Of a DNA stretch of 64,000 bases, positions 28,495-38,789 are shown one piece after another. Position 1 is the first letter of the stretch. Each line of letters begins with the position of its first letter. The stretch is taken from contig CAWJEG010000005.1 in the NCBI GenBank assembly GCA_963841845.1, positions 310,001 through 374,000 of the forward strand, read 5' to 3'. This DNA comes from CAVVGZ01 sp963841845 (GTDB taxonomy: Bacteria; Chloroflexota; Anaerolineae; Anaerolineales; Anaerolineaceae). A program made the position numbers and the translations under genes. The notes beneath the pieces were generated by a model that worked only from the letters and a program-made list of their open reading frames with translations, had not been told where the DNA came from and ran no database searches.

Positions 28495-29682
28495 TTAAAC
28501 ACGAACAACATCATTCTCTTTTTCGTTTTCAAAGAATGATTCAAATTGATAATTCTGGTACGACGCTGAAAACATGGATTGGATTTCCTGAGAACTGAGT
28601 CCAATATCCTCCAGGGAGTAATCATGGCTGCTTTTGTATTTTCTCGCTTTATTAGTTTCCGCAATCAGTGTACTTAAGTAATCCAAATTCAGCCTCATCT
28701 GAAGACGATTATATACATCCTGCACCGTACCTGCAGGATCGCCAACCAGATCATCATAATTAACCACCATGAAGTCTTCCCTTTGATAATTAGTAAACAC
28801 TTCTGAAGGATATTGATAATAATAGTCGATCAGTTTTAAGATTTTTTCACGGTAAGGATACTTTTCCTCCAATTGACAGAATAGATGGAATCCTGTTGCC
28901 ATATAGCTGATCAGCGAGGGAACAACACTCATCGGGCTGCGTGCCATATAGATAAATTTTGCATCGGGAAAACACTCTTTCAATGATTGAATCTTACCGG
29001 AAAATATCGGGTTCTTTGAGAGAAATTGTTTGTTACCACCATGGAAATAAATATGCCGCTGAAGGCATTGATGGTAAAAAAGCATATCTTTTTGCCGGCG
29101 CTTATCAGGGACGGCAGTATCATAATAAAAATAGGGTTCCACCTCTTCATCAATAGGAAAGAAAGTCCAGATTACAGCAGAAGAGCAAACATGCATGAAT
29201 AGATACTCATCCTCTTCTGGTTCCTGTAGTCCAATTTTGTGATTTTCAATTTGCCCGAAAAGTGTTTGTTCCCAGCGGTTTACTTGCTTTCTTACAAGTC
29301 CTCCAAAAATCCAGTCAAAAGAAGAAAACAAATGAATAATTTTCCGCTGCGTAATGGAAGGGGCAAATACAATTTCCCATAATTTCATGGTAGTGAAGTT
29401 CTGGGTATCTTTTGCTATCAGCCGGTGGATAAAGGTTGTTCCGCTGCGTGCATTGCCAATTATAAATATTGGCTGGCGGACTGTCTGTCCGCGGTATCCT
29501 CTGAAAAAGATATCATCAAGCAGGAACCCAATCCAGGCAGATATTTCTATCGGGATATAGAACAGGAACATGAATAGAATCAGGAACTTTGATCTTTTTG
29601 AGGTCAGCCGGTAAGGTGTATTTTTTGAATGGAATAATTGCTTATTTAATATCCGTGCTAAAGCACCAAAATTGAAGAGCAC
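28495..29682 (-). CDS. PAPS-dependent sulfotransferase family protein
   Basis: The 395-residue protein has a hydrophobic segment near residues 33-52 (FLILFMFLFYIPIEISAWIGFLL) that may anchor it. The 5'-phosphosulfate loop follows (PIFIIGNARSGTTFIHRLIA), and then the 3'-phosphate motif (IYMARSPMSVVPSLISYM). Both PAPS-binding motifs are intact. It transfers sulfate from PAPS to a hydroxyl group. It is divergent from the Sat-CysC fusion 291 bp away, which makes PAPS, so the pair forms a sulfation module. The acceptor may be a surface glycan or lipid, by inference from the glycan locus nearby. Confidence 0.87.
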   Translation of the reverse strand: MLFNFGALARILNKQLFHSKNTPYRLTSKRSKFLILFMFLFYIPIEISAWIGFLLDDIFFRGYRGQTVRQPIFIIGNARSGTTFIHRLIAKDTQNFTTMKLWEIVFAPSITQRKIIHLFSSFDWIFGGLVRKQVNRWEQTLFGQIENHKIGLQEPEEDEYLFMHVCSSAVIWTFFPIDEEVEPYFYYDTAVPDKRRQKDMLFYHQCLQRHIYFHGGNKQFLSKNPIFSGKIQSLKECFPDAKFIYMARSPMSVVPSLISYMATGFHLFCQLEEKYPYREKILKLIDYYYQYPSEVFTNYQREDFMVVNYDDLVGDPAGTVQDVYNRLQMRLNLDYLSTLIAETNKARKYKSSHDYSLEDIGLSSQEIQSMFSASYQNYQFESFFENEKENDVVRV

Positions 29683-29973
29683 AAAAATCCCTCCCGTATG
29701 TCGTCATGTCATAAATTCGGAAAATTACCCCCCCATGAGCCGTCGAAAAAACCTTTCAGGTAAATTACTTTGGACGGGTTGCCAGGATATTATAATAACC
29801 ACTCAGCAAGAGTCCTGAACCATGTGAATTATAAGCCCAATAGGCGCTACCAGGATGGTTATTCCTGCCACGATCTCCCAATTATTAAGGTTTTAGGAAC
29901 AATCCCCACTTCACAGGATAGGTTTCCTTTAGTATCATTGTCCGAGATTAAGAGAGGTACAGAAAGGTATATC

Positions 29974-31699
29974 ATGACAACTCGATCCCACACTGAAACA
30001 CACCTGATATCTCCATACCACGGCAAACTTGTAAACCTGATTGTCAATGATAATAAACGAACCGCCCTGATAGAAAAAGCCGGAACCCTTCCAGCTGTCC
30101 AGCTCTCTGATCGTTCAATGTGCGACCTGGAAATGCTGATCACGGGTGCATTTTCACCGCTGGATCGTTTTATGGGGGAAGTGGATTATCTCAATGTTCT
30201 TAAAAACATGAGACTGGCAAACGGGATGGTTTTTCCAATTCCAATAACACTGCCCGTACCTGACCTGGATTTCATCCGAATTGGCCAGGAAATCGCCCTA
30301 CGCACCCCCTATAATGATCTGGTAGCCGTACTCAGGATTGAGGAGATATTCCAACCGGATCTCAATTACGAAGCAAAAATGGTAACCGGGACAACTGACG
30401 TGCGCCATCCGCTTGTTGCAGAGATGCAAGCCTGGGAAAAAACATATATATCTGGTCCAATAATGGCAATAAAAAATATCCGCCATTATGATTTTCGGGA
30501 ATTACGCCGAACCCCGGATGAAGTTCGTCACCAATTGGAGCAAACTGGTTTCACCAATGTTGTTGCCTTTCAAACCCGCAATCCAATGCACCGCGCCCAT
30601 GAATACCTGACCAAAGAAGCCGGGGAAAAAATTGGGGGCGCTGTTTTGATTCACCCTGTGGTTGGGATGACAAAACCGGGGGATGTTGATCATTATACGC
30701 GTGTACGCTGCTATAAAGCATTGGTGGAAAATTACTATGAACCCACCCGCACCATATTGAGCCTTCTGCCATTGGCAATGCGCATGGCTGGTCCGCGCGA
30801 AGCCGTCTGGCACGCCATTATCCGCCGGAATTATGGTGCCAACCACATGATTTTCGGCCGCGATCACGCTGGTCCCGGGTTAGATTCCTCAGGAAAACCA
30901 TTTTACGGCCCATTATGATGCACAGGAACTGGTTTCTTCACTTAAGGATGAAATCGGGATAACTCCGCTGCCTTTTGATGAGGTAGTCTACCTGCCAGAG
31001 GAACAGCGCCATGAAACAATTGCCTGTTCGAATGGCAAGAAAATCCTAAAACTTACCGGCACTGAGGTGCGTGAAGAGTATCTGGCGAATGGAAAAACCT
31101 TGCCGGAATGGTTCACCAGGCCGGAGGTTGCCGCAATTCTTAAGGATATCTCTGTCCCGCGCCATAAAACCGGTTTTTGTGTCTGGTTTACCGGCTTGCC
31201 TTCCGCAGGGAAATCTACCATCGCCGACGTTCTATCCATCCTTTTAATGGAACATGGGAAACAACTGACTGTTCTGGACGGGGATGTGGTAAGAACGCAT
31301 TTATCAAAGGGCCTGGGATTCTCCAAGCAGGATCGCGACACCAATATTCTCAGGATCGGGTTTGTTGCCTCAGAGGTTGTCCGCCATAACGGGGCCGTAA
31401 TCTGTGCCGCCGTCAGCCCCTACCGGGCCACCCGCAACCAGGTAAGGTCCATGTTTAATAATGGGCATTTCATCGAAGTTTACGTCAACACACCGTTGGA
31501 GGTCTGTGAGGCACGTGACGTGAAGGGTATGTACGCAAAAGCCCGCCGGGGGGAAATTACCGGTTTTACAGGAATTGACGATCCATACGAATCTCCGCTG
31601 CAGCCGGAAATGGAGCTTGACACAACATCTGTCAATCCGGAAGAAAACGCATCCAATATCATCACCTATCTGATTGAAAAGGGTTATATCCGGAAATGA
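29974..31699 (+). CDS. sat-cysC: Bifunctional sulfate adenylyltransferase / APS kinase (frameshifted)
   Basis: The repaired protein is about 574 residues. The ATP-sulfurylase part shows FQTRNPMHRAHEYL and GRDHAGPG. After KPFYG the frame shifts +1 near 30910, and the remainder reads YDAQELVSSLKDEIGI.... The APS kinase part has the P-loop GLPSAGKST, then LDGDVVRTHLSKGLGFSKQDRD and TGIDDPYE. The ATG at 29974 is preferred because an AAAGG site precedes it and homology begins there; the frame is open upstream to 29770. It converts sulfate plus ATP to APS and then PAPS. No reductase genes are nearby, so the sulfotransferase next door is the likely consumer. Confidence 0.93.
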
Positions 31700-31735
31700 C
31701 CCTGTTTGTATGGATAAGGGAGGATAACCATCCCA

Positions 31736-32857
31736 TTAAAACAAGCCTCCCGAAACCAGCGATAAAAGCAATCCTCCTGCTATAACACTGCCTAATTGAC
31801 CGGCGGTATTCGAACCCATGGCTTGCATGATGATAAAGTTGGTCTGGTCTTCATTTATTGCCATCTGGGCAGAAAGCCGCCCTGCCATTGGGAATGCGCT
31901 GATTCCGCAAGCACCAATTAAAGGGTTGATTTTTCCTCCGGTGACCTTTGACATCAGTTTCCCAAACAAGAGGCCGGTAGAAGTATCCAGGATAAATGCC
32001 AACAGTCCTAGACCTAATATCAAAATTGTATCCAAATTCACGAAGCTGGCTGCGGTCATTGTAGTGCCAATTGCTAAACCGAGGAAAAGTGTGGCAACGT
32101 TGATGATTTCATTTTGCGCTGATTTGCTGAGACGGTCAACCACCCCGCTTTCTTTTAATAAATTCCCCAGCATTAATGTGGCGATTAATGGAGCTCCCTC
32201 CGGTGCTAACAGGCTAATCAGGATTGTAACAGCAATGGGAAAAACGATTATGATCCCCTTGGATACCGGTCTGCTGGCATATTCCATGCGGATACGCCTT
32301 TCCTTGCGCGTGGTCATCAAGCGCATGATTGGCGGCTGGATAACCGGAATCAGGCTCATATAGGAATATGCAGCCACAGCCACTGGACCCATGAGTTCCG
32401 GCGCCAGCTTGTTCGTAACAAATATGGCAGTTGGTCCATCAATTGCCCCGATGATGCCAATGGACGCAGCTTCATTTAATGGAAAACCCAATAGAGTAGC
32501 CAGGATTAATATGCCATAAATTCCAAATTGCCCTGCAGCACCCAGCAGCACCATGCTGGGCATAGAAAGCAGGGGTCTGAAATCAATCATTGCCCCAACA
32601 CCAATAAAAATCAACAACGGGAACAGTTCTGTTCTGATGCCTGCATCATAGATCACTTTAAAAATCCCACTCTCTGAGGACATGCCCAGGTTGGCCAGGA
32701 TGCAGCCGAAGCCAATTGGCAATAATAATAACGGCTCGTACTGTTTGATTACCGCCAGAGCAATGAGAATTCCTCCTACGGCCAACATAAGTACATCCTG
32801 CCAGCCCACACCCAATCCGGATGATAGGATGCTAGATAATCTCTCAAATCCAGTCAT
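31736..32857 (-). CDS. mmdB: Sodium-translocating decarboxylase beta subunit
   Basis: The 373-residue protein has about 10 membrane spans and matches the OadB/GcdB/MmdB family: LMLAVGGILIALAVIKQYEPLLLLPIGFGCILANLG, LIFIGVGAMIDFRPLL, GAIDGPTAIFVTNKLAPELMG and NPLIGACGISAFPMAGRLS. The conserved Asp of the DGPTAI block and the NPLIGA..ISA.PM block form the sodium path. It pumps Na+ outward using the free energy of decarboxylation of carboxybiotin. It starts within the BCCP stop (ATGA overlap) and is the last gene of the operon. Methylmalonyl-CoA is the likely substrate, given the carboxyltransferase. Confidence 0.92.
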   Translation of the reverse strand: MTGFERLSSILSSGLGVGWQDVLMLAVGGILIALAVIKQYEPLLLLPIGFGCILANLGMSSESGIFKVIYDAGIRTELFPLLIFIGVGAMIDFRPLLSMPSMVLLGAAGQFGIYGILILATLLGFPLNEAASIGIIGAIDGPTAIFVTNKLAPELMGPVAVAAYSYMSLIPVIQPPIMRLMTTRKERRIRMEYASRPVSKGIIIVFPIAVTILISLLAPEGAPLIATLMLGNLLKESGVVDRLSKSAQNEIINVATLFLGLAIGTTMTAASFVNLDTILILGLGLLAFILDTSTGLLFGKLMSKVTGGKINPLIGACGISAFPMAGRLSAQMAINEDQTNFIIMQAMGSNTAGQLGSVIAGGLLLSLVSGGLF

Positions 32858-33310
32858 TTGCTTGTCCCCAAAAGTTCGACATCCATTAAGAGTTGATTAT
32901 GGCTGACACTGTCACCTACTGAAATCAAGATTCTCTTAATCCTGGCTGGATTTTCTGCGTGCAGTGTATTTTTCATTTTCATGGCTTCCAGGACACATAA
33001 TTCATCCCCGGCTTGAATCGTGTCGCCTTCTTTAACTTTGATAGATAGAATCACTCCGGGAATTGGCGCTTTTATATCGGCGGATGACCCGGTTGAGGAA
33101 TACCGGGGTGGTGCGGATTTTTCCTGCGGCAGGATAGGCGTGCTGGATACAGGCAGAATAGCTCTTCCCTTCTTCTCCTGCACTATCCTGTTCACTTTCT
33201 GGCCAAACCTCAAAACGTTTTCCATCGATGATGGCAATAACCGGCCTGGATGACAGGTCTTCAATCTCTACGTCAAAATCTTTCCCGCTCACATTAACTC
33301 TTATTTTCAT
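32854..33310 (-). CDS. mmdC: Biotin carboxyl carrier subunit of the decarboxylase (frameshifted)
   Basis: The repaired protein is about 151 residues. It has an N-terminal MKIRVNVSGKDFDVEIED segment, a linker, and a biotinyl domain (IKAPIPGVILSIKVKEGDTIQAGDELCVLEAMKMKN) with the target lysine in EAMKMKN. The frame shifts at the A-run around 33196-33198, where one base too many separates EVWPE from VNRIVQEKKGRAILPV. It carries carboxybiotin from the carboxyltransferase to the membrane beta subunit. It overlaps the beta-subunit start by 4 bp and lies 40 bp after the gamma/delta subunit. Confidence 0.9.
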
Positions 33311-33350
33311 TACCGCTTAATCCCTAGTATTTTCTGATATTTGGTGACTT

Positions 33351-33687
33351 TTATTGTTTTAATCGGTTTGCCCGCATAACCGATTGCCAGGGGCTTAATG
33401 CCTGTACCGATTGAATACTTTGATCTTTCGTCAAATTCTTCATCTGTCCAATCGCAAGGGCAACAGCTACTGCTGCGGCGATAGGCATTAATGATTCAAC
33501 TTCCTCTATGATTTCCGCTTTAGATTCCTGGGTAAGCCGGGGTACTACTCGTGATGTCTTTGTTCACTTTTTCCGGGAAGAATCTCACCATGGCTTCCAT
33601 CATTCCCCATAATAAAATGATGGCAATAAAAACCAGCCCCATACCGATTCCGGTGATAATCAGTGAGTTGATCAGCTCTTCGCTCAT
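33351..33687 (-). CDS. mmdD: OadG/MmdD-like small membrane subunit (frameshifted)
   Basis: The ATG at 33687 follows an AGGAAG site and reads MSEELINSLIITGIGMGLVFIAIILLWGMMEAMVRF, one membrane span with the GxGMxxVF motif of OadG. A run of four G at 33539-33542 (three would keep the frame) causes a stop after about 55 codons. Corrected, it continues RLTQESKAEIIEEVES...AVAVALAIGQ...ALSPWQSVMRANRLKQ, for about 111 residues. The C-terminal SPWQ...RANR block is typical. The subunit anchors the carboxyltransferase to the pump. The broken frame makes the gene easy to miss. Confidence 0.85.
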
Positions 33688-33702
33688 TTTTTTCTTCCTG
33701 TT

Positions 33703-35254
33703 TTAAACCGGCATGTTGCCATGTTTTCGTGGCAAGGTATGGATATGTTTGTCTCTCAAAGCTTGCAAAGCTGCAATTATTTTTGGTCTGGTTTCACCTG
33801 GTTCAATAACCTCATTGATGGCTCCCAGGCTGGCAGCAGCATATGGATTGAGGTATTCCTTGCGGTATTCCTCAGTCAGGCGCTGCCCGCTCCCCTTCGG
33901 GGTCTTCCGCCATCGAAATTTGTTTCCGGTAGACGATATTGGCCGCGCCTTCCGCCCCCATCACGGCAATCTCGGCACTTGGCCAGGCGAAATTGATATC
34001 CGTACCAATATGCTTGCTGCTCATCACCACATAAGCCCCACCGTATGCCTTACGGGTAATTACGGTAACTTTTGGAACAGTAGCCTCAGAAAATGCGAAC
34101 AGTACCTTTGCGCCATGACGGATAATGCCGCGATGCTCCTGGTCAACTCCGGGTAAAAAACCGGGTGAATCGACAAAAGTGATGATCGGGATATTAAAAC
34201 AATCACAAAAACGTACAAACCGGGTAATCTTATCTGCCGCATCGATATCCAGGATCCCTGCCAGGTAGCTTGGTTCCTGGCCAACAACTCCAATCGGGCA
34301 GCCATCCATGCGGCCGAACCCAATCAAGGCGTTTTTTGCAAAAGACTCCTGAAGTTCTATAAATGAACCGTGATCGACGACTCTTTCAACAACCTCATGC
34401 ATGTTATATGGGAGTGATGAATCCTGAGGCACAATTTGATTCAGCATATCGTCCATCCGGCCAGGAAAATCTTTGGGTTCAACCCAGGGAGGATTTTCAA
34501 CATTGTTCGAGGGAAGGTAACCTAAAAGGCGGCGGCAGAGCAGGATGGATTCCCCCTCCGAGGGAGATACAAGGTGCGCCAATCCACTTACTCCAAGGTG
34601 AATATCTGCACCACCCAGGCTTTCAAAATCAACTACCTCGTTTGTAACCGATTTTATCACCTCCGGGCCTGTCAGAAACATATAGGACTGCCGGGAAACC
34701 ATCAGGACTAAATCTGTAACTGCCGGAGAATAAGCAGCCCCTCCTGCACAGGGTCCCAGGATAACGCTTATCTGCGGAATAACCCCGGAAAGTTGGACAT
34801 TCCGGTGGAATATTTCACCATACCATCCCAGGCTGCGCACCCCTTCCTGTATGCGGGCACCCCCGGAATCAATCAACCCAACAATCGGTACACCGTTGTG
34901 GGCCGCCAGGTCCATTACCCGGCAGATTTTTTGACCGTGCATCTCACCTAGTGCACCCCCATGGACTGTAAAATCCTGGGCATATACATACACAATCCTT
35001 CCATTAATCTTGCCCCATCCAGAGACAACCCCATCCCCAAGAATTCCGCCTTCCCCATTATCTCCGGATTGTGAGGTTATAAACGCATCCAATTCCTGGA
35101 ATGAACCTTTATCAAGCAGAAGGAGAATTCTTTCCCTGGCAGTATTTTTTCCGCGTGCATGATGTTTTTCTATCCGATCTTGGCCGCCAGCTTCTAAAGC
35201 CTTTTCCCGCATCTGGCGTAATTTTAATATTCTCGGATCGATTTCTTGTGCCAT
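33703..35254 (-). CDS. mmdA: Carboxyltransferase (alpha) subunit, methylmalonyl-CoA decarboxylase type (frameshifted)
   Basis: The repaired protein is about 516 residues, the usual length. The two crotonase-like halves carry DSGGARIQEGV, GPCAGGAAYSPAVTD, GFGRMDG, DSPGFLPGVDQEH, VITRKAYGGAYVVMSS and FAWPSAEIAVMGAEGA. The frame breaks at CCC 33886-33888 (minus strand GGG for GG), after which it reads RQRLTEEYRKEYLNPYAAA...LPRKHGNMPV. It transfers CO2 from a malonyl-type CoA ester to biotin. It is the first of four genes (alpha, small membrane subunit, BCCP, beta), the order of sodium-pumping methylmalonyl-CoA decarboxylases. A second carboxyltransferase lies at 61439-62984. Confidence 0.92.
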
Positions 35255-35566
35255 TAATAATCCTTTCTGGATTAATATTCTGTCCCTCAGGAACTAATCA
35301 ATACCTACCCTTAAATTTTATACCAGTTTGCGTTTTGACTGATTCTGAGGAATGACCTCTTAATCCAGTATTTAGTCATACTCGGTATATCAGCATAATA
35401 ATCACCGTTAAAAATAATCCCGGGAATTCTGATTTGGGAATCCATCACATCACGGACATAGTAAAATTACCTGAGGGACTATTTTTAGACTGATCGGAAA
35501 AACATCATAATGTTGACTACCAATTGATGTTGATCCATAATGACACTCCTCAGGAAAGGAAATTCG
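35255..35566. promoter_or_regulatory. Divergent intergenic region (decarboxylase operon / aldo-keto reductase)
   Basis: This 312-bp region should carry promoters for the minus-strand mmd operon and the plus-strand aldo/keto reductase. Next to the mmdA start, the sequence around 35253-35277 forms an imperfect inverted repeat (taataatcc...ggattaata) that overlaps the AAAGGA ribosome site of mmdA, so it could affect translation. I found no strong -35/-10 pair. Confidence 0.35.
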
Positions 35567-36547
35567 ATGGAATATCGTTATTTAGGGAAAACCGGATTAA
35601 AAGTATCGAGTTTATGCTTGGGAACCATGCAGTTTGGATGGACCGCAGACGAACCAGTATCCAAAAAAATCCTCTCCGCCAGTCTGGCAGAGGGCATCAA
35701 TTTTATTGACACCGCCAATGTATATTCTAGATGGGTGGAAGGAAATCCGGGAGGAGTATCCGAGACGATCATTGGAAATTGGATGAAGGAGGGCAGCATC
35801 CCCCGTGATAAGGTTATTTTAGCCACCAAGGTACGCGGCAAGATGGGTGATGGTCCCAATTGCGAGGGATTGTCCCGCAAGCATATCATGGAAGCCGTTG
35901 AGGATTCCTTGCGCCGTCTGCAAACGGATTATATCGACCTCTATCAAACTCATTTTGTGGATGAAAATACCCCTGTAGAAGTAACCCTGTCAACCATGGA
36001 TGATCTCATTCACCAGGGCAAGGTGCGTTATGCCGGCTGTTCCAATTACCCGGCCTGGCGTTTAATGGAAGCCTTGTGGATTTCGGACGTTAAGCAGTTC
36101 CACCGTTTTGAAACCCTCCAACCGCATTACAACCTTGTCCACCGGAAGGAGTTTGAGGAACAATCCCAGGATGTTTGCTGTAAATATGGATTGGGGGTTA
36201 TCCCTTACAGCCCTCTGGCGGCCGGATTCCTGACCGGAAAATACCGCCAGGATGGAACCAATCCCGACAGCCTGAGAGCCGGCAGGGCTAAGAGATATTT
36301 CAATAATCAGAATTGGAATTTGTTGGAAGTGATGGATAGGATGGGAGAAGAACTCGGTGGCCGCAGTGTTTCCCAACTGGCGCTGGCCTGGCTGCTTGCC
36401 AACCCAATTATAACAAGTCCTATCATTGGTCCGCGTAGCCTGGAACAACTTGAGGATAACCTCGCTGCGGTTGAGATAAATCTTAACCAGGCAGCAATAC
36501 AAGCCTTAAATAACGCCAGTTCGCAATCAGCTGGTCTAGTATCATGA
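35567..36547 (+). CDS. Aldo/keto reductase
   Basis: The protein has 326 residues from the ATG at 35567. That start is chosen because a caggaaagg site lies just before it and the family begins at MEYRYLGKTGLKVSSLCLGTMQFGW. The catalytic Asp-Tyr-Lys-His set is visible: FIDTANVYSRW (D, Y), ATKVRGK (K), YQTHFVDENTPVEVTLSTMDDLIHQGKVRYAGCSN (H). The NADPH end is IIGPRSLEQLEDN. It is an AKR of the YajO/PdxI-like group that reduces carbonyl compounds; the substrate is unknown. It is transcribed divergently from the decarboxylase operon. Confidence 0.9.
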   Translation: MEYRYLGKTGLKVSSLCLGTMQFGWTADEPVSKKILSASLAEGINFIDTANVYSRWVEGNPGGVSETIIGNWMKEGSIPRDKVILATKVRGKMGDGPNCEGLSRKHIMEAVEDSLRRLQTDYIDLYQTHFVDENTPVEVTLSTMDDLIHQGKVRYAGCSNYPAWRLMEALWISDVKQFHRFETLQPHYNLVHRKEFEEQSQDVCCKYGLGVIPYSPLAAGFLTGKYRQDGTNPDSLRAGRAKRYFNNQNWNLLEVMDRMGEELGGRSVSQLALAWLLANPIITSPIIGPRSLEQLEDNLAAVEINLNQAAIQALNNASSQSAGLVS

Positions 36548-36621
36548 ATCCGCGAATTATTTGCCCGCGAACGACAAAATTTAAGCATTCAATTCAGCAT
36601 GATTAGTACCTGCAGGCAATC

Positions 36622-37948
36622 TTGAAAACCTTCATCCTATTTGTCATGCTGTGCGCAATCTCCGTCCTGCCTGGATGTTCGGCTTCGGAATCCACTCAGA
36701 TTAGCCGTTGATTACCAGGCCACCGGATCCGCCACACCATTAACAACTGGAACGATTTTGTCTGCCAGGACACCTACCCTTACTATACCTCCCGGAAAAA
36801 CCACAACCAGTTTACCTTCTGCCTCACCAACCTCATCCAGTACCCCAACTGCCATGCCTGTCGGACCGGATGATTTCCCGGCGATGATTAATCCTCTCAG
36901 CGGGCTGCCGGTGGATCATGTTGAATTACTTGCCCTCCCACCCGCATTGGTTTCAATTTCAAATGCACCACTGCCCACCCGCCCGCAGGCTGGCTTGTCC
37001 TTCAGCCCGTTGGTTTTCGAGATTTATATCGGAGAAGGGGTGAGCAGGTACCTGGCTGTATTTTATGGCGATTACCCGAAGGTGGCGCCGGGCAGTTCGG
37101 GTGATGTGGATTACGGACTGGAGGACGCAGTCGTTGGCCCAATACGCTCCGGCCGCTTACCTTATGAAAAGTTGCGCCAGTTGTACAACGGATTTCTCGT
37201 TTTTGCTTCAGCATCCAGCAGGGTATTGCCATACCTGGATGAATATTTTATTTTTTACAACGAAGAAAAACAGAATTACAACCTGGCTCTACTGCCGGTG
37301 GCTCAACTCCAAAATTATGCAGAACAAATGCTGGAAAACCATTCCAAGCGCGCCCTGCTGGGGTTAAGATTCGATTCTGGCATCCAGGCTGGCGGCAAAG
37401 ACGCCAGGACAATCTGGATTCCCTTCCATGAATTGGATCAGGTCGTCTGGAAATTCAATCCGCAAATTGGATCTTACAACCGTTATCAGGACCAGGAAGA
37501 CGGCAATACATTTATAAAGATGACCGATCGATTGAACGGTGACCCCCTGGCATTTGAAAATATTATTATCCTTTTTGCTGATTACACCTTCTTTGATGCC
37601 ACCCTGTTCGATATTGAATTGATGTATTTAAACCGCTACCCGGCACTCTTATTTCGTGATGGAAAAATGACAGAAATTTTCTGGACAACCGCCAACGAAG
37701 AATTTGAGGCGAGCACCGGTTTCCTGCGCCCAATCCGCTTTGTTGATGAACTGGGCCAGCCCATCGCACTTAAACACGGGCAAACCTGGGTGGAAATTAT
37801 CCCCCGCAATTCCCCTTACTATGAAATTCCAGCCGCAGAGGATTTCGCCGATCTCAGCCTTATTCAACAACCGGGAAGCGCCAACTGGCTGATTTATTTC
37901 CAACAGCCTCCCATCCCAGAGGTTGTTGAGACAGAAGAATCTGAGTAA
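36622..37948 (+). CDS. DUF3048-family lipoprotein (YerB-like, frameshifted)
   Basis: The open frame at 36641 lacks an export signal, but a TTG at 36622 in the previous frame gives MKTFILFVMLCAISVLPGC, a lipoprotein signal with an LPGC lipobox. One surplus base near 36704-36706 joins it (SASESTQIS | VDYQATGSATPL). A Thr/Ser/Pro-rich linker follows, then the DUF3048 domain: NPLSGLPV, ISNAPLPTRPQAGLSFSPLVFEIYIGEGVSRYLAVFYGDYP, VGPIRSGRLPY and GKMTEIFWTT. It is a membrane-anchored extracellular protein of unknown function. The 3' end overlaps the convergent M48 gene by 89 bp. Confidence 0.8.
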
Positions 37949-38789
37949 GCAGCAGAGTATTCAATAGCCGTGTATTAGTCAGGTTTCTCAACGGCCCGGT
38001 TGACCTGCTCAACTGCAGGCGGCGATATTGCGCTGTTCTGCTGTAATCTTTCAGGTTTTGAATGCGGCGGATGATCATGGGGTGGGATGAAAATAATTCA
38101 ACAAGGTTATTACTGATTGAGTCATCCTGAGTTTCAAGCATCTGGAGGGCCTGGCGGATCTCTTGCGGTGTATCTGCATCTTCGAAAACCAGCTTTACCA
38201 GGGCATTGATGGCTTTGTTCAGGTCTCCACAGGCTAACAGACCGGCTCTGTCAGCCGAAAATTCACAGGCACGGTTCCACCAGCGGAAAGCCAGTGAGAA
38301 AATAAACATAATACTTAACGATTGGGGAATACCGGCCATCCCGCCAATCAGTGTATTGACCCACACATGCCCAAGGGCAGCATGTCCCATTTCATGCCCC
38401 ACCACAAATGACAGCTCCCTCTCATCCATTTCCTTGAAAAGGCGGCTGAAAAGGACCAATCCTTTTGGGTCTGAAAAGCCGAAGGTGTATGCATTCATGG
38501 TATTGCTCGGGTATACATACACCTGCATCTTTCCGGGGTTTATCTTGCGGGCACAATCCCGGATTAACTTGATCACACCCGGTGATTTCTGTGGGTCAAT
38601 CTGTAAAGACGTCTGAAGCAGCATCTGATGGTGCGCAAGGTTGGATTGGTAGGAATAGAAAATCACAAAAATCAGCAGCAAGGGCAGGATACACACGGAT
38701 AAACCGGCGGTTAAAAGGATTACAAAGAAAACCAGCCCAAGGGTAAGGAAGAATATTCCGTGTTCACCCGGATAACGGTAGCTTGTCAA
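37860..38789 (-). CDS. M48 family zinc metalloprotease
   Basis: The 309-residue protein has N-terminal membrane spans (about 12-50). The zinc site is VVGHEMGHAALGHVW (HExxH form), with the downstream glutamate in RACEFSADRAGL. A second hydrophobic stretch lies near 155-175. It resembles HtpX/M48B enzymes that degrade damaged membrane proteins, with the active site facing the cytoplasm or cell surface. The last 30 residues overlap the 3' end of the DUF3048 gene on the other strand, so the true C-terminus may be shorter if another frame error is present. Confidence 0.88.
   Translation of the reverse strand: MTSYRYPGEHGIFFLTLGLVFFVILLTAGLSVCILPLLLIFVIFYSYQSNLAHHQMLLQTSLQIDPQKSPGVIKLIRDCARKINPGKMQVYVYPSNTMNAYTFGFSDPKGLVLFSRLFKEMDERELSFVVGHEMGHAALGHVWVNTLIGGMAGIPQSLSIMFIFSLAFRWWNRACEFSADRAGLLACGDLNKAINALVKLVFEDADTPQEIRQALQMLETQDDSISNNLVELFSSHPMIIRRIQNLKDYSRTAQYRRLQLSRSTGPLRNLTNTRLLNTLLLTQILLSQQPLGWEAVGNKSASWRFPVVE

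Noticed and set aside
30880..30930. TGA within sat-cysC as a selenocysteine or readthrough codon
   Set aside because: Protein similarity resumes in a different frame (YDAQELVSS), so a one-base shift explains it; no SECIS is needed.
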